This document shows positions 43,850 to 56,202 of a DNA stretch of 64,000 bases, piece after piece. The notes beneath the pieces were generated by a model. It did not search any database, was not told the DNA's origin, and saw only the letters and a list, made by a program, of their open reading frames with translations. Every line of letters starts with the position of its first letter. Within the stretch, counting starts at the first letter, position 1. Where the stretch lies: the NCBI GenBank assembly GCA_964036045.1, contig OZ038384.1:26641771-26705770 (forward strand), written 5' to 3'. A program made the translations under genes and the position numbers. Origin of the DNA: Eutreptiella sp. 'Long Island Sound 2002' (Eukaryota; Euglenozoa; Euglenophyceae; Eutreptiales; Eutreptiaceae).

Positions 43850-44090
43850 AAAAGTGCTTGGAAACTGTGATGAGCGGGGGTGCTTGGGAAAAGTGCTTGC
43901 GAGGTTGCATGCAAGGTTGCCCGTTGGGCTGGGCTGGGATTGGTGCTTCCAAAAGGGGGTGGGCGGGGATGTTGGGGAAAGTGCTTGGAAATTTTTGATG
44001 GGCGGGGGTGCTTGGGAAAAGTGCTTGCAAGCTTGCATGCGAGTTTGCCGGGTAGGCTGGGCTGGGATTGGTACTTGGAAATTGCCTAGG
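43850..44090 (+). repeat. Tandem duplication of ~117 bp
   Basis: Two units share AGTGCTTGGAAA, GGGGGTGCTTGGGAAAAGTG and GGCTGGGCTGGGATTGGT. Long frames are open on both strands across 43.7-44.7 kb (303 codons plus, 254 codons minus), but neither shows a recognisable motif. The openness seems tied to this duplication and to base composition. Confidence 0.7.
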
Positions 44091-44836
44091 GTCAATGCAC
44101 GGAAAAAGTGTTCGGGATGTTCCTACCAAGAAGTGCTTGGGAATAGTAGCTCCAATAATACCACGGCACACCATCACGTGGAAGCGATTGTTGTCTGCAT
44201 GGGCCAACGAAAGAAAGTCAGTTGTGAGTACCAGAGCAGAGATGTAACAATACCCCTCACCAAATATACATTTTATGGGAAGCATATTTCTTACATGTGC
44301 CACAGCGATGTGCATGGGTGGTACAGGGTGGTACATGGGTGGTACAGTAGGTGCACACAGACTTGTATCATTAATTTTTTGACGCCATGGGTCTTTTTGG
44401 TTCATGACTGTGTCTTGCAAGTGCATGCTTTGCACAAGGTTTTCTTTTTTGAGCCATTTGGGAGCATTCTGTGGGGGCAGGTTCTACAGATAATAGCCCT
44501 GGGTATGGTGTGCGTGGGGCGCCTGCAGGGCACGCTCGGGGCAAGAAGTCCCTCCAGGTGCTGCCAAGCAGGGGAGGGAGGCAGGGAGGGAGGAAAGGAC
44601 AGAAGGAGGGAAGAGTCTACTGACATAATCCCCCCTCCCCTCTCCCTCCCCTTTTTCATCCTCCGCCCCATGATGTCCCCCTGGTGACCACCAAGAATCG
44701 TAACAGGGCAAACCTTCCAATCTGGCGGTTTAAGGAAACCTGTTTAGGTGTCTGCAGCTGGGTAGGAGTGGAATGAGCACAATTGGAAGTGTGAAAATCC
44801 CATGACCAGCACTACCATCTTGGGAGCAGGGAATGG

Positions 44837-45573
44837 TTGAGGTCCACTGCACGCTTCTCGCTAGCATTTCTTCAAGGGGTGTTGGGTAGCGTCATTTTTC
44901 CTTGGGTACACCCAGAAATTCCTGCACCACCTACTGATGATGATGATGATGATGATGATGAAGACAACAACGATGAAGAAGAAGATGGTGATGAGCCATG
45001 CATCCCCCACATGACTTTTTTTATGTTTCATTCATTGTCTCCCCAGTCACACAGCTCGCCTAGTGTTCATTGTGTCTCACAACTATGTCCACTTTGTCGC
45101 CAGGACGGCGTCACATTGCTTGCTGAAGCAGGGGTGGACCAGAGGAGTTTCTTCAATTCCTGGTCCATCGCTACCGTGCGAATATTCATACAGCGCCGTC
45201 ATCCCACAGGGCGGGGATGACCATCACCGGCAACTGTCCCCTTGGGAGGGTGGCGACCGTTGTGCACTGGTGGGAGATTGACAGGGGGTACACAGGGCAG
45301 TAAAGTAATTTCCTGGAGCCACCCAGTGCTCTTAGGCAGGATCTTTCTGTCATGGCACCTCCAAGCGTGCGTCCTCCATGTGAAGAATGTTTTGTGCCCG
45401 TAGCGCCGCTACTGACCATGTGGCAGTGTGACATGTTGCCGGGTGTGATACATGGCCGAGACTTTCTGGGCCTGGACGATCAGCACTGCACGGTGGTGTA
45501 CGGTATGGGCAGTGCCACATCTGCAACGTCGGATGTGTCAGGTCATGGCCAGGCTTCTCCCGAGGTTATCTGA
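44837..45573 (+). other. Possible exons with Asp-rich run, unidentified
   Basis: The 127-codon frame 44,837-45,220 contains an eight-Asp run coded by a GAT microsatellite (44,936-44,961), followed by Glu/Asp-rich sequence. A second frame (45,352-45,573) reads PPCEECFVPVAPLLTMWQCD. Both lie upstream of VPS36 on the same strand and could be exons of a neighbouring gene. There is no recognised domain and no clear splice pair. Confidence 0.25.
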
Positions 45574-45967
45574 GCAGCTGGGAAAGAGCTTGGCCTGTTT
45601 TCATCTCAGTTGAGAGGCAGGGGTTAAGCTGCAGATAGCTCACCTAATGAGTTAGGCTCATAGATATGCATAATTGTTCCCCAGCATGCGTGCTCACAGT
45701 GGGAATAGTGGGAACAGGCACCCACCTCTTGCCCAAAAAGGAATCCCACTTGGGACCTGGAGGTTGAGTGTTGTTGAGGGCTGATAAGGGTTGCAGGACT
45801 TCTGAACGTTGGCTGGGGTTGTTGAGGGTTTCTGCAGATCATTCTTGTCTTGCTCTCTGTTTCTTCCCCTACTTTTCTTGCCAGCCCCTTGAAATGTGCG
45901 TAAGAGGATGAGAATATTTATCCCCGTGGGCGTGCAGGATACAGTCCCTCTGCATTTTTGAAAGGCT

Positions 45968-48900
45968 ATGATTTGTTCCAAGTGCCGTCAAAAGCGCGGT
46001 AACCCGAAATGGTGGCCCAATTTAGTACCTGGAGTCTGTGAGATTGGGGGCCATCATACGTGGATCAATGAACAGGATTTGGACGGTGCGTTTGACACTG
46101 GGATCAATGCGTTTGAGCCGCTGTTGCTCACAATGGCAGGGCGCCCAGTGCTTGTTGAGGGGGAGATTGAGATCTGTGTACAGGATGGTATCGCCCTCTA
46201 CAATGGCGACCATCAGACCGATTATCAGGATGGCAGCCTGTACCTATCTACACAGCGGGTGATGTACGTGGAAAAAGGGAACACCAAAAGAGCGATTGCG
46301 CTCCCCCTCAGCCAGGTGGACCTCCCAAGCCCTCCATGATTCTCAGCAACCCTCGAACCGAGAGAGAGCAACCTCCACGCCGTCCATAGCACAGGTCACA
46401 AGTAAGCACAACCCTTCACACCACAACCCTTTGCAACCCTCCACAAGCCCTCACAACACTCAAAGGCAGCTTGCCGCACACAACTCTCCACAACTCGCCA
46501 CAACAGGTGAAGGCCGTGGAGAAGAAGCCTGGTTTTGGGACCTGGTCATCCCCCAAGATCGCATTGTACATCAAGGGGCTTGCTGAGGGGAGGCATGTGA
46601 TGTGCTCTTTTCGGAATTTTGGCGTGGAGACATTTTGGGACCGGCTTGAGGATGTGATCAAACGAAAGCCATGGAAGGATGTGGGACGGAAAGAGAAGAA
46701 GTCTTTTAGTACCTCGAGTGCAGGTCCGTACCCCATGCATTTCAATGCCTAAAGCACACCAACCTTTGCAGCACCTCATCCTCATTCTCATCTTCTTCAA
46801 GTTCTCCTCATCTTCAATTTCCCCATTTTCCTCACCTCCGCCATCCGCATCCTCATCCTTGACCTTTCATGCCCGCATCTCCATCTTCCTTCTCATCCCA
46901 ACTTTCATCTTTGGCCTCCTCCCCAGTTCTTTCTTCATCGTCATCCTCTGTGTTCTCGTCTTATCCACCTCCTGCTGGGCATCTCTGTTGCCTTTTTAAA
47001 GTCCACTGGCACTTCGCCCAGCGTCCACCCCTCTCCTTCGTTCGTGAGCTGTTTCTCAGTCTTCATTCACAGGGTGAGGGGAACATTGGCTTGCGCGGGG
47101 GGGGGGGGGGGGGTCGTGGGAGCCCCCCGAAGGAGGGGGGGGGGGGCTGGCAATGGGGCTCCTGTGACAGAACCCTTGGTAAAGTACCAATCACCTCGAA
47201 CAGAGGTTGTTAGATCACCCCCCTTTTTTGGGGTCATTCGCGTAGAATAACCCAAGGTTATCATCCCAAATATCATCCCAAGGCATGATATTTGTGGTCA
47301 GAAGGCTCCAAGCAGTGAGGATGCGCTGCACTGTGGCAACAAAGCACGGTCGAATGGTAACACAGCCGGCTGCGTTTTTTTTGGTCGGCGGTTCAAATCC
47401 TTGCCGGTCGACTGTCATCGGCGGCGCCGCCGCCATGTTCGCCCGACCGGGGTTCGAACCGGGGACCAAAAAGTCTGCGGTTGGCGGCATTACCATTCGG
47501 CCACAGCGTATTCTGGGGTAACCTGTTCTCCCACTGGTTGAACCCGAGTCTGCCACTGACAAAAAACCCAAACTGTGTGTTTCTGTCTCACCGGACATAA
47601 ATGCCACCACTGCTCCCCCCCCCCCCCCCCTTCAATGGAAGTTCAAATTTCTTTGCCACCATCTATGACCTTTTTCAAGCCCCCGTCACGGGAGCCCAGG
47701 GGGGGGGGTCCAGGAAAGGGGCTCCAACGGCCCACCGCCCGCGCAAGCCAATTTTCCCCCACCCCAGGCATAGACCGCTTTTTCCTGGCCAACGGAAACC
47801 CCTCGAGAAAGACCCTCGAAAAGCAAGCACAGGCACTTGACTTTCTGCCGCTTGAGTGGATGATATTTCTCGGGATTGTTAGTTGTGGAGCTCCTTCTGT
47901 GCCGTTGAGCGAGTTTTTTCCAGTGCAATGCATTGTTGACAGTGCTCCCTTTAGATTCCCATCGTGAACACGGCAAGCACCTTGCTTGTTGTTCCTTCCG
48001 AGAACAGACAGACGGTTCCAGTCCCCCCCCCCCCATCCGGGCCCAATCCGAGATCATGGTTGGACCGTTGAAAGCCTACGTACATTGCAGCTGTCTTGAT
48101 AACGCCCATGAGAACACTGCCCTTGCAATGGGCAGGTAAGGTATGCAAGAATGCTCGTGGATTTTCATAGGACTTGCGGTCCAATCCAGACGTATCCCAT
48201 GATTCTTCAATTGGGATTTTTCATCGCAGTCAATAATGCGGTGTCCAGCAGTGTCAACACGTCTGCCTTTCCTGTGTGGACAGGCTTAGCTTCTATGGAT
48301 GCTGGTTGTGCCTGTGGTTGCAAAGAGTTTCACCTGCAGGCAGTTGCAGATCTCACACTGTTTTTGGCAATTGTGAGCGACCAGCAATTATATGCGTCCT
48401 TGAACCGCCACCTCCCAATCCCCCCCGCCTCCCCCTCCTTCACTGTCATGGAAAAGACGCCCGCATGAGAGGACGCCCAGGGGCAGAAACAGCACCTGTG
48501 AGCTGAGGGACAATAGTCCCAATCTTGTCTCCAGAATGACGTGTCCCCACCATCTGTGGACAATTTCCTCCTCAAAACCTAAACCCGTGCGAACACCTGG
48601 AAGTACCAACCAGCACACTTATTCAGCCTTTACAACCGCCCCCTGTAATACTCTTTCGCACTCGCTTTGCTCGCCCACCCCATCCGATTTGTTCGCAATG
48701 GTTAAATGGTGAGGATGGAGCTCATCCAGGAATATTTCCTGAACAAAATATGCGTTCACATCTTTGAAGTTTGGGTCCGCTGGTAGTTTGTCCATACATT
48801 CTGCAGCCCCTCTTGAAATGGGCCAGATCAGTCCCCTGATCTGTTGCCCTCATTTATTGGAATTTCTCCCCCTATTTTGGGAGGTAGGGTTGCAGATATG

Positions 48901-50618
48901 CTGTACTATGTAGGCTGCAGCATTGCATAGTACTTGCTCTTGCACATGGGCATGGATCTTTGGAGGGGAATTACACCCGCATGGATCTGATGCAGCAGTA
49001 ATGACATCCACTGCCGAACCAGTCCTTTGAAGACAAGAGGTAAGGTTCGATGTACGTGCAGCCGCCCCTTTTCAGCTGCAAAATGCCAACGTTCCATGGT
49101 GTTTCCAGAACGCTGTGTCAGAAACGCTTTCTGAATTTTCCTCTTTCAAATCATGACCCACCCTTGAGAGTGGCTTCCTGGTGACAGTGATTTTTGTTCT
49201 TGTGGTTTCCCCATTATTGCACAGTGCTTCGCAATCTATGTGTAATTATGGGCTGCATGTTGCATTTCAATACTACAGTGCAAAGTTTGCTTAACTCTAA
49301 AGACTGCTTTTTTTTTTACATGTATTACAGGATCATACCATAGGGGGTAGTTTGCCACCCCTATGGGGCCATTGAAGCCAAGGACCACCGAGCTATGCTT
49401 GGGAAGAATGTGTCTGCCAAAGCATTTTTCTTCCATCGCTTTTGTGCCTGTGTTTGCACCTATTGCTGTCTTGCCTTTATGGCTTTGGAGCACAGTTGCA
49501 TTGTGCTGCACATTGCGTGTGTTCTCCACATCTACCTCCCACACTGGCTCTAGAGGCCTGCAAAAGAGCAATCCTTCTGGAACATGACTGTCCCGCTTTC
49601 TAGACGTCATCCAAAAGCCCCCTCATCGTGTTCATACAACCCCATCAACAACAACATGATAATTGACGCATTAGATCAACGCATGGACAGAGAAATATGC
49701 TCTGACCTCGGCCATCTGATGTCAGGAACATTCGATTGCGGTACACAGAGCTGCACAAACAGACAATCATGTTGCAGCCCCCCATTGCCTTCGCTAAGCC
49801 AAGAAACTGGTCGGCTTTTATCCCATCCCTGCCCACTATCCCCAGTTCCCTGTACAATACCCATCTCCTCCCTCCAATTTCCAGGTGTCGCTGGCATTAT
49901 CCGCAAGGCAGAGGAGGAGGAGCGGAAGACACAAAGCACAGTGCAAGAGGCATTTGACAACCTGAACACCCTGATGAACAGTGCAAGGGAGCTGGTCAGC
50001 ATTGCCAACCGCTTGCAAAGCAACTACTCCAAAACACAGCCGTCTGAGGAAGAGGCAGACGAGTTTCACCAGTACATGCTTGGATTGGGTCTGGCCAGTC
50101 CTGTGTCCCGCAATACTGTTGGCAACAAAGGCGATTTCCATGCTGAGCTGAGTCGGCAGCTGTGTGACTTTCTGCAGGATCCCCTTTCCATGAACAACGG
50201 CACTTTGTCCCTCATTGATGTTTACTGCCTGTACAACCGTGCGAGAGGCTCAGACCTTGTGTCACCGGACGATGTGCTGAAGGCGTGCAATTTGTTTGAG
50301 CCTCTGGGTTTGCCACTGAGCCTCAAACAATTTCCCTCGGGGGTCATTGTAGTGCAATCAGCACAGTTGAGCTTGGAACAAGTGCAGAATATCTGCCTGT
50401 CGCACTTGAAGCTGCACCCCCATATATCAGGCCTGCAGCTTGCGGACCGGCTGAATGTTCCCCTATTGTTGGCCACAGAATATCTTCTTGATGCAGAGAA
50501 GCGTGGAGTGCTATGCCGGGATGAGTCGTTGCAGGGGCTGTGCTTCTATCTGAACTTTTTCAATGACTGCTCCAAAGCAGATGCCATTTTGCACCTGATG
50601 CAGCATGAGCAGGGATAG
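45968..50618 (+). CDS. VPS36: ESCRT-II subunit VPS36 (three exons)
   Basis: VPS36 is the ESCRT-II subunit that binds ubiquitinated cargo and phosphoinositides on endosomes and pairs with VPS22 and VPS25 in multivesicular-body sorting. Exons: 45,968-46,315, 46,507-46,723 and 49,885-50,618 (432 residues). Both introns are GT-AG and phase-consistent. Residues about 44-185 form the GLUE domain: FEPLLLTMAGRPVLVEGEIE, GSLYLSTQRVMYVEKG, SPKIALYI, then VETFWDRLEDVIKRKPW. Residues about 190-430 form the EAP30 winged-helix region: GVAGIIRKAEEEER, LIDVYCLYNRARGSDLVSPD, KQFPSGVIVVQSA, LLLATEYLLDAEKRGVLCRD. The first 40 residues add a CSKC...C...HH cluster not typical of the family. An in-frame TGA at 45,959 supports the ATG. 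The length is normal and no stop breaks it, so it is probably functional. Confidence 0.93.
47340..47412 (+). repeat. tRNA-like sequence, plus strand
   Basis: A box-A-like GGTCGAATGGTAA is followed 36 bp later by GGTTCAAATCC, one mismatch from the box-B consensus. The acceptor stem does not pair, so this is a tRNA-derived relic or SINE head. Confidence 0.5.
47433..47510 (-). repeat. tRNA-like sequence, minus strand
   Basis: On the minus strand GGCCGAATGGTAATG is followed by GGTTCGAACCCC, also one mismatch from box B. It is similar to the plus-strand copy at 47,340-47,412 and faces it across a GC palindrome (GGCGGCGCCGCC, 47,420-47,431). Confidence 0.5.
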
Positions 50619-50639
50619 AGATGGGCATTGTGATTCACA

Positions 50640-53600
50640 CAAATGGGCAGGGTGTGCATGGTGCAATTCTCATGCAGTTCAATGATCCTGGCCTGTAGGG
50701 CTTGAGAGGGGGGATGGGGGGGTCGGAACTGGAGCACCAGTTGATGGTCGTGATGGAAGTGAACAATCAGGGGGGCGGCCAACAACGGCACATGCGTCGT
50801 GCATCATGCAAGGTGTCTAACCCCCTCGCTTGAATTGCAATGCATCAGAAAATGTCACATGTTCCAGTCTGTTGCTGACCGCTATTTTGGGGCTGGGTGA
50901 CTGATTGCAATACATTCTGTGCCCTCAATTCATATCCCTGCACCACCCACTATGTGAACCTCCAACCCATACCTCTGGATCTCCGCCTGCACCACCACCC
51001 TGGCGTAAACTGCGAAAAACTATGGATAAGCGCATTGCCTGGGATGCGACAAATGTGTTTGCACCGGAATGCATGAATAGTGTTACATGGACAACCACTG
51101 GAAATACCTTAGAGCCTGGAAATCCACCGCTCTTTGAGGGAACGTTGGGGCGCCAGGCAAAGTCTTCCCCCCCCCCAATGTAATAGCCACGCCCTTGTCC
51201 AAGCTACAGTAGGCGTAGGGACCGTATTAATTCCGTATTTTTGCGTAGCTGTTACAAGGGGGGGGGGTAAATTTCCCCCAGCCCCCCCCCCCCCCCCTCT
51301 TCTTCCCAAGGGGGCGCCCTTAGCGCAGTGCAACAAGTTGGGCGTCAGGCGGGGTTATGTGGCCATATTGATTTCCCACCTCCAACCGTTTGGAGCCATG
51401 TGTTTGTATGGGATTTTCTGACCTAGCCCTGCATGCGAAGGGTCATACTTGTGGGGAGGAAGTTGTGCATGTCACCCGCAATTGTGCTTTGTTGTGTCAT
51501 TTGTGCTTCGGGTTCCTGGGCTCAAGGAGGGAGCAATGTCTTGGGGGTAAAGCATTGGGACAGATGCCAGGCACACTGGGCAAACATTACCTCCTTGTTC
51601 AATGTTCAAATTCAGCCCCCCCCCCCCCCCCAGGGAAAAGCAAGGGACAGCAGAGGGGGGTGAGACCAGCACACAAATCACCAATCACCAGCGCACAAAT
51701 CACCAATCACCAGCGCACAAATCCAAATACAATCCTCTCCCTCCCAATCCCCCTGCCCCGACCAAGCTGGGGGGGGGGGATTTCCTGCCAGATATGTGAT
51801 GCGTGTCCGCTTTTCCCCCTGCAGATATTATTTTCCGTGCACTGTGGGTGCCACAGGCTGCATCCACAATCGGATGCTTAGGGTGGGCCGAGGGACCAAA
51901 TCCTTTTTCCATGGATGACTGGGAATTTAGCTCAGTGCTAGTTTGATCTGGGTTCAGGATACCCGGTCCTCATAGCATTTGCTTCTACTTTCTTCTGTGC
52001 AATTTTGCTGCCCTACATTCAGATTTTTGCAGGCTGGGGTACTGCAAGCCCCTGATAATATCGCACACATGGGAAATTGTCTGAACCGGTGCTTCGTGTG
52101 TTTTGTGTGTGCACTATCCAAAAATATCTTCAAATTGTATCCCTTCCAAGCGTGCTCTCAAACCAGCTTCTGAAGAATCCACTTCTGCTCCCTTCTTCCC
52201 GATCTTCCGGCGGCCAAAAGAAAAAAAAGTACAACATATCAAATTAACACATTGTGCTAAAACATACATGACACTCTCAATTGGTTTGCGACAAATATAT
52301 CAAAAATAGGTTTGATGTTTTTTCAAATACTGTGACCTTGTCACACACTGTGGATCAACACAATCTGCACAATATGATACTGAGTTATTCTTGATGCAAC
52401 AGAGTACACATCACCCGCAGCTGTGCGTGTGGCTACATCTGTAGTGCCATCTCAGGGGCCACACCACAAAACAGTGTGGATTGTAGCAGCACAACCTGCT
52501 AACACCCCCCTTAGAGGGCAAAACCATATAAGATCACGTGTACCCATCTCTGAGTGGCAGTGGGCAACCACAATACTACATTGTCCCACTAGTGGCGCAA
52601 GTCACAAATCTTTGCTTCAGCTACACAGCCAAATAGTTGTGCCACATGTGCGCTGCACTCAAGGCATCCTAACCCTGCCCTATTACCTTCAATTACATTT
52701 GAATCCCCCAAATGGGTCGGTCCCATGTGGGCAAAGTGCCACAATGTGCTTCACCAGCTGGGCCTACAACAGCTGATATTGGGGGCCAGCGCCAGCGCCA
52801 CTGCCAGCGCCTGCCTTAACTTTGAGCTGTGACCGCCACTGCCAGCGCCTGCCTTTACTTTGAGCTGTGACGCGTTTGCATCTCCAGCACTCTCTGTAGG
52901 CTCAGTGTCCGCCAGTCTTGTTTTGTGTGACTTTCTTTTGTTGATTCAGGTTGGTTGTGTCTATTGGGAGTGGGGGAGGGCAATCAAAGTTCTGCAAGCC
53001 AAGTGGAAAGTTAGGTATTTCAACTGCCCATGGTTGCAGCATGCTGGCATGACCTACACTCCCTTGCCTGTGTAGGCAGACTTCACGCGCAGTTGTACGC
53101 ATGACCATGAAGTTTTGAGGGTGCTGTGGGGACTGTAACGCAAGACCAGTAGCACCCGGATCGCCAAGTGTTACTCGGCAGTGTTACTCTCCTTCCGTTT
53201 GCCATTGGTGGTAGCTGTGATGGATTCCAGCCACATGCAGGCAAGAGACTACGAGAGAGCGTTAGCACGCAGGGCGCGCGCAAGGCGTGCGCGGGGCATT
53301 TTATTAGGATATTTCCAATCCCTAACGCTGGGTACCCCTCCGATTTTGCCCCCGCGGGTCCTAGGGCGCCAACCCGGCCTATGGGTACCACATTTGCTTC
53401 CTCTACACTTTGGTGCATTTGAAGGGGTGAGTACAATGAAAAACAGCCTGAAGGCACGTCCCTGGATTCCGACGGTAGCCTCCAAAAAGTGGAAATCACG
53501 GGCTCCGAGGACTAAGCTGAGGACCGTTCGCATTCTGGCCCGGGTACATCGACAACATGGCCGTGACGAAATGCGCCGACAAACAACCCAGAGCGGGAGT

Positions 53601-54720
53601 GCTCTTATTCCGACGTCCGCCACAAGGTGTGTGATCACATGCAACACAAGCAAGTCATCATGGAGTAGATGCCTAGTCACCGTCAAGAGTCCAAGGCCCG
53701 CATTGCACAGGAACATGAGCAAATCCGGCAAAAAGGGGAGGTAGACTTGCTCGCCAAAATGGCCACACAGCCACGGCTACCGGTCCCAGACTACGATCCC
53801 ATCCATCCGGAGGATATAGCAGTTTGTGGCAGCCTGTTCAATGTTGTGCACGGATGGTTTGTTGCTTCATTTGGTACCACGGGTTGTAGGCAAGAGGCAA
53901 CTGTTGGTCTGCTCGGGGGCTTCATACGGTAATGGTAATCTCGGGGACTCAATTTGGGAAAGGCATCATAAAAGTAGCGCGCAGGGCGCGCGCAGGGCAA
54001 ACACTCCCCCTACAGCCACGCACAAGCCTTGGGCCCATGTGCAATGCGCCTCCACCACTGCCAATGAGGGACTTGAGCGCCCCCACCCCTTGCCCCTTTT
54101 GGCAAACCTTTTTCCACAACATGCTCCGCTGTCATTAAGAGTAGGAGGTAATGAATGCCTTCTTGGTCAGCACATCCCCGTACCCAAGACAGAGTGTCCT
54201 AGCTCACCACCCCAGCTGCACCTGTATGGTGCAGAGATGTGTGCAGTGCGATGTAAGCCCGGTGCGTACACAAATTGTGGCCTCACCAAATTTTGCACCA
54301 AAGTTCGGGCTTGTGGACCGTAAAACCCCCCCCCCAAGTTGCGACAATTTGCCCCCCAAACTGACGCATCTACCCCCCATGGGGTAATGTGCTGCTACCA
54401 GGGGGGTAATTTCTCCCGTTTTTGGTGTGGCGGGGGTAATTTGTAACACAATGGGGGAGGAGGAGGAGGAGGAGGAGGAGGAGCCATGGGTCTCGCACCC
54501 AAACACTCCTTTCGTCTCCACCGTGACGAGTTGTACCGAAGGTCGGGGTACCGACGTCAGCGGGTTATAAGGCACTGGCCAGTTACAAAAGAACTGTTGC
54601 AGCGGCTGCCCCCTCTTGCCGTCAGCACCATCCCCGACCCGTTTAGTAGAAGTGGACGCCACCTGATTGCGTGATGGTTTCATGTCATAACGTCTCCGGA
54701 GCGCTTTTGCTTTTTATAAC
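50640..54720. other. Anonymous region with small tandem repeats
   Basis: No gene is recognised. Visible items: a C run at 51,282-51,297; a 22-bp tandem repeat (CACAAATCACCAATCACCAG) at 51,667-51,722; a duplicated 45-bp unit (CCACTGCCAGCGCCTGCC...GAGCTGTGA) at 52,798-52,870; two GCAGGGCGCGCGCA-type phrases at 53,268 and 53,978; and a GGA microsatellite at 54,456-54,483. Near 51,927-51,962 TAGCTCAGTGCTAG and GGGTTCAGGATACC mimic tRNA boxes A and B, but are too close together for a tRNA. Confidence 0.5.
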
Positions 54721-55054
54721 CCGTTGTGCACGCGTCGCTATTGCATGACCGGGTTCCTGATGCACAGAGTCATGCACAAATGGTCGTGGGTCATATCATT
54801 TCTTCGTGTCCAAAGCAATGCGAGCGTCGGAGTATATTCTCGAGTGGACAAATCCACCGCCGGTGAGTAAGAGTTCAGACCAGTGTTGCCAGTGCTTAGC
54901 ATCGGAGACATGAGCGGGCTGCAAAGACAAGGAGACCATGGTGAGGTACCGATCGGCACCCACGGAATACCCTATTATGACCCACCAGACGGTACCCGGC
55001 ACCCGGGACACCATGGTATCTAGTATGAGCAGCCGTGGGTGCCTGATCATCCCC

Positions 55055-56045
55055 TTAAGGTAGGTGGCCGGGATTGGCCAGTATTTTGTCAGGCGCTAGT
55101 ACGCTAGCGCTGACTCCGCGCATATGACTCGCATGTGGTCGCTGAAAACAAGCAGTTGCGCACTCGCGTGCACGTGACATAGCAGACCGTCCGTTAGCCA
55201 CTGCCGAATTGCCAATGCTGAGGCGAGAGGGTATAGACTTTGCGCAAGACATCAAGATGCGTGAAAGGAGGCGCCTAGCGAGAACACAGGCACATGAGGC
55301 AACTCCATAAGAGGATGGACAATTACCAAACGCTGTCTTCCCACAGAAACGTTGAACCAAATTTTCCTCAAGTGGAACCCATCCGTACGCACACACTGGT
55401 GTGTTAGTCAGAACGGTAGGTGTTTTCTTCCTCTTTGTGTCGAGGCGAAAGTTTCCAAAGACTTCCCAAGTGCCACTCACGGATGTTATAGTACTCCACA
55501 CATGCCATTGGGCACACAACCTCCTCAACATTGCCTGCCCGTATTACTCACGGTGAATGCAGACTGGGGTCGGTGAATGCCACGGTTGCTAGGTCAACAA
55601 AGCATACACCAACGTCTTGATGTACTCCACATTTTACCACTCAGCACCCACAATGGCAAGCATGACCAGGAAACCAGACTCCAAAAAAGCCAAGACATTG
55701 TTCCCACTGCCCGGGTTTCTACCAGCCCCACTACAATCCCGAACGAGGAGGACACCAATCTCAAAAGCAGCAGGGCAGTGCTCCTTCAAAAGTACTTGCT
55801 AGTCCGAGAGTAGCTGTCTAGCTTTTGCCTCTACATCAGTAGCTGCCCGCTTTCGTGTTGCCAAAGTGAGTGCATCAATTTTCGCCCCAACTCTGGGAAG
55901 GTAGGCGCTAGCATTGAGACATAGGGCAAGTATCGTCCTCTCCATGTGAATACACTTCACCTTTGTTGGTCTTTCTTAGGCGTCAGAAGTTGCCCACCCC
56001 TCACCTGGCGCTATGGCCCACCGTAGTCCATGTTGTAGTGAGGGG
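55055..56045 (-). pseudogene. famA copy 5, antisense
   Basis: 55,341-56,045 is the reverse complement of 26,508-27,215 in famA copy 4, with high identity by eye. On the minus strand it reads SVSGTWEVFGNFRLDTKRKK and TPTVLTNTPVCAYGWVPLEE. Beyond the match, the minus frame stays open to 55,055 (VLARRLLSRILMSCAKSIPS), possibly an intact C-terminal extension. The complementary strand has an open frame in both copies (MPRLLGQQS...), which is a shadow. Confidence 0.6.
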
Positions 56046-56065
56046 AAAAGTATGTGAAAATGGGT

Positions 56066-56202
56066 ATATTTTGTTGATTGAATATTTTTATTTTGAAAAT
56101 CTCCGTTTTGCCAGAAATGCAAACCATGGCATACGTTTCAAATACACACCTTGTTTTTGCATGTTGCCACCTGGGGGGTATGGATACCCAAAAAATAACA
56201 CA
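56066..56202 (+). pseudogene. famA copy 5, flipped internal block
   Basis: This 137-bp block matches 26,361-26,500 in direct orientation: ILLIEYFYFENLRFARNANH, then KYTPCFCM and GGYGYPKNN. In copy 4 the block and the following sequence are colinear and on one strand. Here the following sequence (55,341-56,045) is antisense, so one of the two has been inverted relative to the other. Confidence 0.65.

Larger units (their letters stand above)
46724..49884 (+). other. Large VPS36 intron 2
   Basis: The donor is CAG/GTCCGT and the acceptor is TTTCCAG/GTGTC. This 3161-bp intron holds G runs at 47,098-47,150, a pair of inverted tRNA-like sequences (47,340-47,510) and long anonymous stretches. No intron-nested gene is supported. 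Confidence 0.75.

Noticed and set aside
43671-44687. Overlapping 254-codon minus and 303-codon plus frames
   Set aside because: They cover the same DNA on opposite strands, include a tandem duplication and show no recognisable motif.
50546-50791. Small gene downstream of VPS36 on the minus strand
   Set aside because: It overlaps the 3' end of the VPS36 coding exon in antisense and has no motif.
51920-51965. tRNA gene suggested by TAGCTCAGTGCTAG and GGGTTCAGGATACC
   Set aside because: The two boxes are only about 10 bp apart, leaving no room for an anticodon arm, and no acceptor stem pairs.
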